Positions 39,326 through 50,479 of a stretch of DNA of 64,000 bases are shown here, in pieces. The notes beneath the pieces are model-generated. The model was not told the DNA's origin. It was given only the letters and a program-made list of their open reading frames with translations, and made no database searches. Numbering within the stretch: the stretch's first letter is position 1; each line of letters opens with the position of its first letter. A program made the translations under genes and the position numbers. The DNA comes from Rhea pennata (lineage: Eukaryota; Chordata; Aves; Rheiformes; Rheidae): positions 310,001 through 374,000 of the forward strand of contig NW_026907702.1 of assembly GCF_028389875.1 (NCBI RefSeq), in the 5' to 3' direction.

Positions 39326-42300
39326 TGTGGAGCCTCTTGCTTTTGGAAGAATGCTCCTGTGACCTGTCTGGCTCTGTTTGTCCTCTGCTTTGGGGTCTGT
39401 AACGAGGACATTGGGCGGAGCTTCTGCCCTTGCCCCAGCAGCTCCTCTCACGACGGGAAGCTGTGCGCCAACTGCCGTTGCGATACTGCTGCTGGTGGCA
39501 GTTTTGCCTGTTTTGGTGCAGCCTCTGAGAGCACCTCCTCTTGAGAGAATGACTGACCGTTTCTGGGACACCAGCGCTATCTGCATCCTCTTTCAGGGCT
39601 CGCTTTCTCTCTAAATGACCTGAGCTCTGTATTGCAACAGAGGAGACTGTAAGATGGCCATATGCAAACACACAGCTTTGCAAAGCCCCAAACACAATCC
39701 CCTCCTACTGCCCCAGTAGTCCTACAGGTTGCCTCAGGAGCCTTACACACAAAAAACACTCTGCTTTAACTCTACGTGCAAGGCCGGCAAGTATTTCTCA
39801 TCCCTACTTTTGGTTTTTGGATATTGGAAGTAAAACAGCATCATTTTTGGAAGCCCTTCCAGACAGCTGAACACGGATCAAAGCTCTTCCCAAATGTCTC
39901 TCTGTCTCTCTCTCTCTCTCCCTTTACATATATGTGCGTATGTTTGTGCCTCCATTCCCCCACCTCACACCCCTCACACTTTCCCTGAAAACCCTAGCAT
40001 AATTGTGCCAGCACTCTGGAAGAAGCCATTCTGGTTTTGCTGGCTCAGCTGAAGTGACAGCACTACAAATAAACCAAGCAATCTTCCCTTTTTTTCATGA
40101 TTTGCACAGGCCTGGGCTCTACTTGCAATGTCTCGCAGTGCTTCAGGAAGCAGAGCTGCAAGAAAACAAGCAGCGGGGCTGACACACGATTTAGCATTAG
40201 GCACTGTTTGAGTGATTCTGGCTGCAGCAGGAGAGCTGTGAAGAAAGCTGCAGTGTGGGAGGGAAAATACAATGCAGACGTGACCACCACCCACCCCCCT
40301 AAAAAAAATAAGGAGAAAAGAAGGAAGGGAGGGTGGGAATGAAGAAGGGAGGAAGGGAGGAAGGGAGGGAGGGAGGGAGGATGGAAGAGAGAGAATAATC
40401 CCACTATCAATTTGATGCCTTTCTCCTTCTCTCTCTTCACCCACATTTACCTTCATCATATGAGGAGGATGCTGTGGTCCCAGAAATCCGGCCTGCTTAT
40501 TATTAGCCTCCTGCTGACCAAGGAACGAAGGGGCAGGGGATGGCACAGGTGCGTAAGAAGTGCCTTCTCCAAGTGTCTCCTCACAGCACCTTGGGAAACA
40601 ACAGAGATCGCAGCTGAGACGTGGTCTGTCAGCCTCCTCTTGGGCTGAATCGCATCCTATCACTTTCCTGCAGCAGCTGATCCGTCCTACTGAAAACGTA
40701 ACCAAGACTACAAGCTGAACATTAGATGCTGGTCTTGCTACCACAGCTGTCCCTTGCAGGGGACTCATCCTTACACCACCTCCGGCCTCAATTTCTCCTT
40801 GCTGGCGTTGGACAGCTCCCGAGAGCACCTACGTAACAAGTTACGCAAGTGCAGCAGGTGAAGGCCAAGCAATGAAGGACAACACACGGCACGGGGAATA
40901 GCACGCTGGACAGAACTGATTTCTACCAACAGTCCTTTCCTCCCAGGACAGAAAGAAAAACACGTCAGAGGACAAGAAGTTTCAGTAGCGCAAAATTACC
41001 CTGAACCCCTTTGAATACTTGCTCTTACCTGATATAAAAAAGTGAATACGCCTGCTGACTGAGAACGGTGTTGATGTCGCAAAGGACTACCGAGGCATCA
41101 TTCATCTCATACCACAGTCCATTACTGGCCTGCAAACAAAGGCACCGATGCCTTTACAGCAACTGCGTGCTTTCTGCGGGAAATCCCAGACAGCACACTC
41201 CCGGACAAAGGATACACCAAGACTCGTCAAAGCAGACATGCGGCGAGCCCTTTCCCCTTAACAACAGTGGTTGCCAGCAACATGCTGCGGCAAGTTTCTC
41301 TTCACCAGCACAGATTTTACCCCGCAAGAAATGAAGTTGATGCTTACCTTGACGAAGCAGAAATAGTGCCCTGCACGACCGCTGGCACCTCTGTGCACCA
41401 GCACGGCGTACAAGGCGTAGCGGACTGGCTCTCCAGCTGACTCAGACATGTACGCTCGAAGGTCCAAATACTCTGGATAGTTCACGTCCTGAAGACAGAG
41501 CAAGGGCATTCTAAACTCATCTGGGAACACTTGACGGAAGAGCCGGAGAAAAGCACCTCTAAGAACATGGGCTGCGAGTTTAGACAGACGTTGTTGGGTT
41601 CCTCAGAAATCGGTCTTCCCTGGCACAACATTCGGTCCTTTCAGTTGCAGAGAACTAGCTGCTCAGGGCAAAACCAGCTCTTCAAGAGCAGGGCAAACGC
41701 TCATCGTCACATGGGAACTTTGCTGCTGCCGGAAGGAGAAAGAGGAAGACCTGCTTCTTGGGCTGATTTTTCCTCAACATCTTCCGTCGCTACAGTTACA
41801 GTCGGCAGACATTAACCACCTTTAAAGCAGTGTTCTGCCTTGGGAAATCGCCCTTCCCAAGAAAACATTATTACAGCTGCACAGATACCTTGCTAATCTT
41901 CCCACCAGTGAAATCGGCAAATCTTTTCAGGGCTATGGTGAGAACGTTGGAAGAGCGATGAATTGTAAACCTCTTGGACGCAGCAACCGTCTTCTCACAC
42001 CTTCAAAGAAAGCACAGGCAATTGTATCAAGGCATCTTCACACCTCCCCCCTCACGCCAAAACTCAAACAGCTTTCCACGCTCATCCGAGCAGAATGACG
42101 TTTCCTTGTCTAAGGTGGTGCTTCTTCTCTGCAAGACACACACGGCATTTCAACCGTGCTCGTGCAGCAAACCTACTAGGATGGACCGCGGAGGGCCGCT
42201 CGATACACATTGGGAACGTTGTCTTCTGGTAGCCAAACAAATGCCTGAGCACCTATCTTTGCTGCGCCCAAAAGTAAGCCTCGCCAGCAACTCAAAAGGC

Positions 42301-45300
42301 AGCAAGAGCGTAACTCTCTCCCCAGAGCGCAGTTCCCGAAGGCAACGCAAGGCTGCTGTTGCCTGGTAGGCAGAAGTGGCTGTTTCCAACTCGGGGCCTG
42401 GCTCCCCTCTTTCTGCTGGAATGCCAACAGTGAAAGAGAGCTGGAGAAAGGGAGCCTCAGTCCTCCGGACCAGGAACGGCAAAGCGCTTCCCAGTCGGAT
42501 CAGTTCTCAGCATCACAAATACAAGATGCCAACAGTCACCTGAAAAGAGACTGAGCCGTCTGAAATCCTTGGAAACCAACCGCTAAATTTGCTCCGTGGC
42601 TCGCTCAAAGGCAGGACATACACGGTAATGCTCTCTGACATAGCCTCCTTCCCAATTCTGAGGTCAAAATACAAGGCAGAGAGTTCCAAACCCATCCACA
42701 GAATGCCTGGCTGCAGTTTTTGCCATTCAACAACTGCGCAAGCTGTCCTGCTAGCGAGCCAGCAGAGCTTGCTCACGTTCATTATCAGGCAGCCAGCTGA
42801 GAGTCACCTAGGCCCCCAGCTGCCTTCCACAGGGAACACCAGGACCTTCTGGAAGCTGTTGTCGCCTCCCACCCCAAATCCCTCTGCGCAGCTCCTTCCT
42901 GCTTGAGCTCACTGCTACACAGAGGACACGGCTTTTAACTCCTGGCCGTCGGGATAGGTCCGTGCGCAGCTTCACAGTTAGCAAGGCTGACCACTGCCAG
43001 GGAAAACAACACTGAAAGCTATAAAAAACATGAAAAAGCTAAAGCTGCCTCTCGTGCTCTCCTTTGTCTTTCTCAATTAAGTCCAAGGACAGCTTCTGCT
43101 CTGAGACGGACAGCACGTTCAGCCAGTAGCTCCCACTCCAATGGCGGGAGGAGGAACCTTACTTGCTGCATTTGTAGCAATTCTCACCATCCAGCAGTTC
43201 AGGTCTCACAAATTCTTCCAGCGCTCCAGAGACCGAGGAGGCTGCCTGGATGAGGAAGAAAGTAGGACACCTCAGCTCCCGCACACTCAAATCCAAACCT
43301 GCGACTACGCTTTGGCCGGAGGGCCTCCCTCCTTCACACGTGGCACACCTACTGCGAAGCAGCAAACACTCTGAAAGCAGGAGGCAGGAGCAGAGCGTGC
43401 TGAACACCGACCTTGTTTGAAAATGATTGTACTTTGACACAAAGAGCGACCTGCCTGTGGCAGCACACAACTACGTAACCTGTGGTTTGCCTTTGCACAA
43501 ACAACAAAAGCAAAACAAATGCCAATCACAAGTGTAGGAGAGATGCTCATTGCTCTCTCTCCAGCTTAAACCCCACACCCCACACGTACACGGAGACCAT
43601 TCACGGGGCTTCCAGAGCAGGACCGAGTCCAAGCCGCTTCCCAGCCACCACCACCACCAAGCCCTTTTGCCGTGAACAGCGGGCATTCCTAAGGGAACTC
43701 CGTGGAGCTTAGAAAGCCACAGAAAGCAAGAACAAACCCCAAAAGCTCGGCGCCTTCCACCGCCCCTTCTGCCACACTTCTAAAACCTCTCACCGTTATC
43801 TCCAAAGGGATATCAAGGAACGCCTCATAGGAGTCCGAAACTGCTTGGCAGCTCAAGCACGTCACTGCAATTCAAACAGAAGCACCTCACCAACTGCCAA
43901 GGAGACTCACTTTGCTCGTTTACATTGCTGGGACCCGCTACTTCAGTCACACTGCAAGCTCTTTGTGACAAACGGGCACAAAGGCACAGGCCAGTTCTAA
44001 GGACAGTATCAGTTTCAAAACGTACGACAGTATCAGTTTCAAAACGTACCTCTGGATCGTAGAAACCCTCCAAATATTTGGTGAATGACCGTGGTGGCTT
44101 GCGACGAGCTGTCCAAGCTGGAAACAAATGAGCAGCAGCACTCAGAAGAGCTGAGGCAGAGACTCAGCTCTTTGTTTAAAGAGCTCGTCTCTTCTACAAA
44201 AACCCCGGACAAAGGTTTTCACGTAGGGTAGGAAACAAAGGTGCCAGCAGCGCTAGAGAGCACTTAAAGGTTAACCGGGTTCTGCTTACTCGGTGCTTCC
44301 GCTCAAACAAGCTGTCTGCATAGCAGCCACGGTGTAACGTAAGAATTCATGAGCATCTTCCTGTCTGCCAAAACAGAAGTGCTCCCCTATCCCTAAGAAA
44401 TACAAAGAGTACAATGCTTATCTCAGAAGAAGGGACAGGACAGAAACGCTGCTTTTCTCAAAGCACTCTTCCTGAAAACATTCCACTCGCCAAACCCTTG
44501 GCACCCGTGACATAACCCGCTGGAAATTCACACCTTGCTACAAAGAATGCCGTCTGAAATGACTTACGTCTAAGGTCACTGAAGACAGCCGTAGGCTCGA
44601 TGGCACTGGCAGAGCAGAACAGGACCTGGTTAACGTGCGTCTCCATTGTGCACAGCATGCAGAAGCCTTGCGCACGACCTGTCCAGAGACAAGGAAGAAA
44701 GCACCTCAGTCGAGGGAAAGGTACCGACGTACCTGTGGAAAACCTTGAGCAACAACAACCCCAAAGTTCTAAGTGCGGTCTCTGCTCTCCATTCCACGCT
44801 CTCGTCTCCAAAGGCGCCAACAGCCCAGCCTGTGGGCATAAGCATTAACCACCAAGTCTGTACTAGCACCCATTTCCTGAGCAAACCCCGGAACGACCAC
44901 TGCCAGGCCCTCTTTTGCAGGCAGCTGCACAGGAAGAGCCAGACTAGCTCATACGGCTTTCACGGTGCTCTTTGGGAGTCTTACTCTTCTCACGGTTCAA
45001 CAGCGACTCTGTCAGTTCTCACAGTGCTCGTGCAGGATGGAAAGCCGGCTGTGAAGGAACACTGAACACGTGGGATGCCCTCCTCCAAAATGTTGTCATC
45101 TTCCTACCAGCCAGAAAGCCAGAGGCCAACGATTCATCAAGTGCCTTACTTCCCAATGCCCTCGATCATTCGTTCACCTCAGGGACCAAAGAACCACCAC
45201 CCCCCTGCACGACGTGTGACCACAGGCCATTAACTGAACACAAGCACTCCATCAGCTGTCCTGACTGGGATAGCTCAGGATATCCTGCGCTAGTAAAAGC

Positions 45301-46033
45301 CAGCGCCTACAGGGAAAACAGGACAGCTCAGAGTTTGCTTCACATAGTCATTCTTCTTCTTTCACCTGCAGAGCTGTCCAGGGGGTCACAAGGAACATGT
45401 TCACAAGTACTCACACGACTGGCTGTGTTCCCCGGAAAGCATGTAATTGGCCAGAGGGGGAGTGTAGGTCAAACACTGCAGAACAGAGTTGAGGAAACAC
45501 GTGTTGCCCAGGTTGTGGAGTCCAGCTCCAACACTTTGCCTTTGCCGCCAAGCCACAGAAATCTTCTCGGGTGGGAAAAGCATCCTTTGTGGCGGAGCGA
45601 TTCCATCCGTAATGACTGCAAGGAAACGAGATTGCAAAAGAGACTGCTGGCCTTCGTTCCTTTTCCTATTCTGTTCCTTTTCCTCATCCTAGCCTTAACC
45701 CTTCACCTCAGGCCTCCAATTACACACTAACAAAGGGAACAGCCAAGACCCCCAGATAAGCCAGCAACCCTCTGAGCAGCAGGTCTTTTGCTAGGCAATG
45801 CTGTCGTCAACTGTCGCGCACAGCGGAGGGAGTCGATGGATTCCCAGAAAACTCTCCAGCATCCCCCGCAGCTTGTCAACCCGTAAAGCCTTGCAACACT
45901 AGCCACTTGCGGTGCCTTTGGCCAGGCACAAAATTAACCTTTACTCTTGAGGTCTTTACTCACAGCAGTAGCTGCTTTCTAGGCCAGATCCTGCAGGTGG
46001 TACCGGACCCCAGCTTGCAGAGTGGGACTCCAT
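39219..46033 (-). CDS. USP42-like: USP42-like ubiquitin carboxyl-terminal hydrolase, copy 1 (12 exons, intact catalytic domain)
   Basis: A cysteine deubiquitinase that would cleave ubiquitin from proteins. Exons on the minus strand: 46033-45964, 45615-45415, 44678-44568, 44392-44290, 44117-44050, 43864-43794, 43245-43163, 42000-41889, 41488-41348, 41129-41029, 40589-40451, 39626-39219. All introns are GT-AG and phases agree, giving 535 codons plus stop. Seen in the translation: Cys box GNTCF (C63); QEDAHEFL; zinc-ribbon CLSC and CYKCSKC; His box AGHYFC (H314); WYEMND (N330/D331). The spacing gives a USP domain of about 300 residues, the usual length. The tail motif [11 protein letters not shown] resembles USP42; exon 11 is Arg/Ser/Gln-rich. 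The long USP42 tail is absent. The start at 46,033 has a good Kozak context; an in-frame ATG at 46,207 would add 58 residues. The final residues are read from the satellite junction. Expression is not shown. Confidence 0.85.
39896..39921. repeat. (CT)n microsatellite, unit 1
   Basis: A run of CT dinucleotides interrupted once by tg lies in the intron between exons 10 and 11 of USP42-like copy 1. Unit 2 has the same length; unit 3 has one extra CT. Confidence 0.9.
40311..40393. repeat. (GGGA/GGAA)n purine-rich tract, unit 1
   Basis: A simple ggaaggga/gggaggga tract follows an A-run in the intron 3' of exon 10. The Pro/Ser-rich minus-strand open frame across it (LPSSLPP type) is low complexity and not coding. 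Confidence 0.9.
44002..44049 (-). repeat. 24-bp tandem duplication covering the exon 4 splice donor
   Basis: The 24-mer gacagtatcagtttcaaaac-gtac is present twice in direct tandem. On the gene strand the second copy supplies the used donor GTACGT directly after exon 4 (exon end 44,050), and the first supplies an identical GTACGT 24 nt downstream in the intron. Using the downstream donor would read AGA GGT ACG TTT TGA and stop, so the upstream one must be used for an intact protein. Confidence 0.85.
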
Positions 46034-46079
46034 TTTCACCACACGCAGCTCCAGCTGGAAGAGGAATGAGCCCAGCGAT

Positions 46080-46470
46080 CCAGCAGGCTCGCTCAGCCCG
46101 CCTTCGCTTGGGCCAGCGCGACTGCAAGCGCCGGGGCAGAGAGCGCGCGAGGAGCTGCTGCGCCGCCGCCCTCTCTGCTGCAGAGCGACCCCAGCCCTGC
46201 GGGCCATTGTGACGGGGGCACCTCAGCCAATGAGCAGGCGCCCGCCAGCCCAGTGGGACGGCCCTGCTGTGGTGCAACCAATCGGACCGCAGTGTGTCTG
46301 TGACGGGCGTGTGTCGGGGCAGCATGGCCCTGCCCCCTTTCGGCCCCGCGGCCCCGGCAGAGACGCGCTCAGCCGGCGCCCGGGGCCACCGGGCACCGTC
46401 CGCAGCCGGCGGCCGCTGCGCTGACCCCCGCTCGTGGCGGGGGTGGGGACCGTGCTCCCTCCCCGGGCAG
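46080..46470 (-). promoter_or_regulatory. CpG-island promoter of USP42-like copy 1
   Basis: This is a GC- and CpG-rich stretch directly upstream of the first coding exon. It contains two CCAAT motifs on the plus strand (46,227-46,231 and 46,278-46,282), about 200-250 bp from the predicted start codon. No TATA box is evident. This fits a TATA-less housekeeping- or testis-type promoter. The transcription start is not determined, and divergent plus-strand transcription is possible. The segment is absent from unit 2. Confidence 0.55.
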
Positions 46471-47547
46471 AATAAGCCTGCTAAGAAAAAAAGGCACGCT
46501 GCTGTCACCGCAGCTGTGGGGCAGTTTGGGCCGCCAGGCCCATGTTGCTGCAAATGGTCTTTCCCCCTCTTCGGCCGTCCGTCACGCTGTCCCAAAGGCT
46601 TCTAGAGCACAACGGGGTCCTTTTCAAGGAATTCTCTCCAGGTCCGGAGGGAAAGCAATCGGTGGATTTTGCACTACTGCTACCAGAGAAACACAGCCCT
46701 TCAGTGGCCCTTACGAGCAAGCCTCTGTGAAGAAAGACACCGGCACTCCAGAAAGCTTCTAAGTCGTTCTGGGAGCCTCTGCACAAGCTCACCTGTCTCC
46801 AGGAATTAGCAGAGAAACCTGACGCTCCTACGCATTCGTCATAGCGTGTGTCCTCATCGTTGCGAGCATGCTTTGACCTGCTCTCTCCAGAAGGCTTCCC
46901 AGCAACAGGGCTGCTCTCTCCCTTTGCGCGCCGTGAGCAAACTTAGTGCTGCAGGATTAAAGCATAAGAGAGTCTTCACTGAACTAGTGAAAGCAGCTGA
47001 TTGACAAGTGCCTAGTGGGGGATGCTTTGCTCAATTTCTTTGGCAACCTCTGGGCTATGCGCACAGGCGTGTGGCCAAAGCGGCTTGCTTGGGACGGTCT
47101 TTTCAGACGGCATTGGGTGGTTCCTCCGTTTCCTTCCGCAAACGGTACTCCAGCTCAACCTTGTCTCTCTGAGCTGCTCTGAGGGAAGGGTCTGCACCTG
47201 GAAGGGCAAAGCAATGCTTCCGGAGCCAGCCAGCATTTCCTTCCTAACAGAAGACGAGGAAGAGGAAGAGGAAGAAAAGAGGAAGGAGGCTGTTTAAAGG
47301 CGCAAAGGCGCATTGTGTGAAGTCTTACTACGAGCTTCGGAGACTATGGACAAATGCCTGCTTCTAAGCGTGCCAGCTGAACTTGTTAGCCCCCTCGTAT
47401 TTGTGGCAGTGGGGAGCATAATCTGCCATCTCTCCAGAAGAGAGATGTTAACAGATTACTGGTGGGAAGGCTCTGCTTTAATTGGATGGAGCTCTGAGGA
47501 GAGCGAACGGCCCTCAGAGACACACAGCCCTTCTTCTTCTAAGCACG
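46471..47547. other. Unassigned region upstream of USP42-like copy 1
   Basis: No gene or known element is recognised. It contains a short GA-rich tract at 47,251-47,290 that reads as a Glu-rich open frame on the plus strand; this is low complexity. The whole stretch is missing in unit 2. Confidence 0.5.
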
Positions 47548-48399
47548 TGGTGCTAGCTTCGGCTTGCACAAAGCTGGTCGTGCTAACGCTCACAGTTCTG
47601 GCATGGTCGAGCTGTTACTGCGTGGGGCACGCTGTGAGGGTGGACCAGGTGTTTCCTGGGAGCTCGATAATGGAGACCGTCACTCGGCTGGGGATGTAGA
47701 CCAAGTGCTTAGGAGGTAGGAAAGGCAACTCCCTCCCTCAAGCTGGGGGCTGACCTACTGGAAAGCAGCTCTGCAGGGAGCCTCCTCCTGCCTCCACGTG
47801 CCTCCCTGCTCAGACGTGAAGACTGCATTTCACAGCTGGGCTGTGAAACAGAGCAAAAAAGTCACCATGTCTGTGAACTCTGTCAGTAGGATGTGGGCAA
47901 AAGGCCTTCTGGAGCACGAACCTCATGCCTAATGTGACCGTACAGGAAAGCATGCTTTATCAGGCATAACCTGGAAGAAATTGCCTTCCCTTGAACACTG
48001 CCATTAACTCAGAACACGGAGTGCTACAGCGCGCGTGCTTTACTCGGTCCAGAGGAAACCAGGAGAGGGTTAGTGTTTCAGGTTGGACTTTGGGGTTCTG
48101 GTTAGGGCCTAGTGTTTTGGCCATGGCCTGTGGGTTGCTGCTTGCCTTTTCGGGGTTTGGGATCGGGGGAGGCTTGAGGGAGGGGTCAGAGCTCTGCTCA
48201 GCGTTGCGGGCAAGCGGCTGGGCATGGGCTGCCTTCTTGGGTCCAGGCGAGGGCTCCGGGCGAGCACCACACGGCTGGGAACTGGGCTGAGGGCTCAGGT
48301 GAGGGCTGGGGTGAGAGGCAGGCTAAGGGGCGCTCGACTTGGGCTCGGGCTGGGCGGTGAGGGTGTGGGGCTGGGTGTTAGGGCAGGGGCTTGGGTTGC
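47548..48399. other. G-rich intergenic tract with degenerate telomere-like words, unit 1
   Basis: From about 48,060 to 48,400 the plus strand is strongly G-rich, with repeated irregular words such as ggttaggg, ggggtttggg, gagggct and ggggtgag. It looks like a decayed TTAGGG-like or G-rich minisatellite with G-quadruplex potential. Long plus-strand open frames here are compositional. The tract is repeated at 56,490-57,341. Confidence 0.5.
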
Positions 48400-48947
48400 G
48401 AACGAGCAGCAGCGTTGGGGTCGGGGCAGGGCTTCAGGGCAGTGGTGGGAGTTAGAGCGGGGGCCAAACCCAAGGGCTCTCACCGGCCCCATGCCAGCCG
48501 CAAGGCCCTCGCCCGAGGGCCTCTCTCGGCCCCCAGCTTGGTCGACTCCGCGGGCGCAGCTCGCCGGAGGGCAGGATGCCCGCTGTGTCCTGGCGCGCCT
48601 GCCTCCAGCGCCGGCGGGCAGTGCGGGCAGCTGGTGCGTGGAACCCAGGGCCGGCGCCAGGCTGTGGGCTGGCGGCTGCCGCTGAGAGGGCGGCGGCGAG
48701 CAAGTGCTGCGCCGCCCCGCCAGGCTGCCCAGCCCGCGGGCTGCTGCCGGGCCCCGCCCACCTCCGCGCTGGCTGGCTGAGCGGCAGGCCAGGTGGGGGC
48801 AGAGAGCCAATCGGGGCGCGGGAGGGGCGGGGAGCGCCGTGAGCGACGCGCGGCGTGCCCAGTGACCTTCGCTGGCGCTGCTGCCCCGCCCCGCCGCAGC
48901 CTCCGGGGCCTCGGGCGGGCCCGGCTAGGCCCGCGCCCGGGCCGAGC
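48400..48947. promoter_or_regulatory. Second CpG island with CCAAT and GC boxes, unit 1
   Basis: Very GC/CpG-rich. A CCAAT motif at 48,807-48,811 is followed by a ggggcgggg Sp1-type box at 48,824-48,832, with further ccccgcccc boxes near 48,884. This arrangement is typical of a CpG-island promoter. Which transcript it would serve is unknown. Overlapping 130-175-residue open frames on both strands are GC-driven and have no recognisable domain. Confidence 0.5.
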
Positions 48948-50265
48948 GGTCGCAGAACTGCGGAATCGGTGGGGTGGGAAGGGACCTCTGGAGATCATTG
49001 AGACCAACGCCCCTGCTCAAGCCGCGTCCCCTGGAGCATGTTAGACAGGGCTGCATCCAGGCAGGCTTTGAATGGCTCCAGAGAAGGAGACTCCACAACT
49101 TCTCTGGGCAACCTGTTGCAGCGCTCTGTCACTCTCACGGGGAAGAAATTCCTCCTCACGTTCAGGCGGACCTTCCGGTGCTTCGGTTTGTGCCCATTGC
49201 GTCTTGTCCTGTCACCTGGCACAACTGAAAAGAGTTTGTCCCCGTCCCCTTGACACCCTCCCTTCAGGTACTTAGAGACGTTGGTAAGATCCCCTCTCAG
49301 TCGTCTCTTCTCCAGGCTCAACAGGGGCAGCTCTCGCAGCCGTTCCTCAGGGGGCAGATGCTCCAGCCCCCGACCATCCTCGTAGCCCTACGCTGGACGC
49401 TCTCTGCAGTAGCTCCACGTCTCTGTTGTACTGGGGAGCCCAGACCTGGACGCAGTAGTCGAGATGAGGCCTCAGCAGGGCTGAGCAGAGGGGCACGATC
49501 ACCTCCCTCGACGTGCTGGCAACACTCTTCCTAAGGCACCCCAGGATACCATTGGCCTTCCTGGCCACAAGGGCACGTTGCTACCTCGTGGTCAGCTTGT
49601 CGTCCACCAGCATTCGCAGGTCCTTCCCTGCAGAGCTGCTTTCGAGCAGGTCAGCCCCCAGCCTGTGCTGGTGCCTGGGGTTATTTCTCCCTAGGTGCAG
49701 GACCGTGCACATGCCCTTGTTGAACCTCCTGAGGTTCCTCTCCGCCCAGCTCTGCGGCCTCTCCAGGTCTCTCTGAACGGCAGCACAGCCCTCAGGTGTA
49801 TCAGCCACTGCTCCCAGCTTGGTGTCATCGGCAAACTTGCAGAGCAGGCACTCTGTCCCTTCATCCAGGTCTTGGATGAAGAAGCTGACCAGCACGGGAC
49901 CCAGTCCTGAGCCCTGGGGGACTCCACTAGCCACAGGCCTCCAGCTAGACTCCGCACCACTGATGACAACCCTCTGAGCTCTGCCATTCAGCCAGCTCTC
50001 AATCCACCTCACTGTCCACTCGTCTAACCCACACATCCTGCGGGCTTACCCAGGAGGATGTTATGGGAGACAGTGTCAAAAGCCTGGCTGAAGTCAAGGT
50101 ACGTACTGTCCACTGCTCTCCCCTCCTCTACCCAGCCAGTCATTCCATCATAGAGGGCTGTCAGATTGGTTAAGCAGGAGTTCCCCTTGGTGAATCCATG
50201 CTGACTACTCCTCATCACCTTCTTTTCCTCCATATGCCTGGAGATGACATCCAGATGACATCCAG
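48948..50265 (-). mobile_element. CR1-family LINE, 5'-truncated and frameshifted, unit 1
   Basis: The plus-strand left edge (ggtggggtgggaagggacct) is the reverse complement of a CR1 3' end. Reading the minus strand gives CR1-type reverse transcriptase pieces: QHGFTKGNSCLTNL and DFSQAFDTVSHNILL (50,024-50,220), then GVPQGSGLGPVL and the catalytic FADDTKLG (49,581-50,036), then [14 protein letters not shown] (49,347-49,568) and the C-terminal [21 protein letters not shown] (48,995-49,321; shown here in part only as [13 protein letters not shown]-like text). The pieces lie in different frames, so the copy is dead. The 5' end is truncated near 50,265. CR1 is the dominant LINE of birds. Confidence 0.92.
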
Positions 50266-50479
50266 GGCCCTGGCACGGCTGCCTGCTCCAGGGCCGCACA
50301 CGGTGCCGCCCGGCTCCACTGCCCAGTGCCGGCCCTGGCACGGCCCGCCTGCCGCCGCACCCCTGCGCCAGGCTGTGGCACGGCCCCTGTGGCCCCGCTG
50401 CGCCCTGCTTGGCTGCAGCCCTTCCCCACGTTGCTGGCGCTGGCACCTCTGCCTTGGCTGCTGTATCCCTACTACATGA
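50266..50479. other. GC-rich non-coding stretch
   Basis: C/G-rich sequence with loosely repeated ctggcacggc words, beyond the CR1 5' truncation point. No gene or element is recognised. Present only in unit 1. Confidence 0.4.

Noticed and set aside
39974-40828. 284-residue minus-strand frame (and copies at 54,059 and 61,178) as one protein
   Set aside because: Only the part matching exon 10 (40,451-40,589) is coding. The rest is intron, including the (GGGA)n tract translated as Pro/Ser/Leu repeats.
44972-45730. 252-residue plus-strand frame
   Set aside because: Antisense to USP exon 1 (Cys-box) and its introns; no recognisable domain.
45960-46595. 211-residue minus-strand frame across the CpG island
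   Set aside because: Different frame from the one that splices in phase to the Cys-box exon; composition reflects GC richness.
47022-47699. Two plus-strand frames (91 and 128 residues) upstream of USP copy 1
   Set aside because: No homology recognised; one is a GA-repeat Glu tract and the segment is dispensable in unit 2.
48224-49044. Overlapping Ala/Arg/Gly/Pro-rich frames on both strands (also 57,166-57,986)
   Set aside because: CpG-island composition; overlapping frames on both strands with no domain or splice support.
48995-50446. Functional reverse transcriptase gene
   Set aside because: CR1 motifs are present but split among frames and 5'-truncated; unit 2 lacks the catalytic core.
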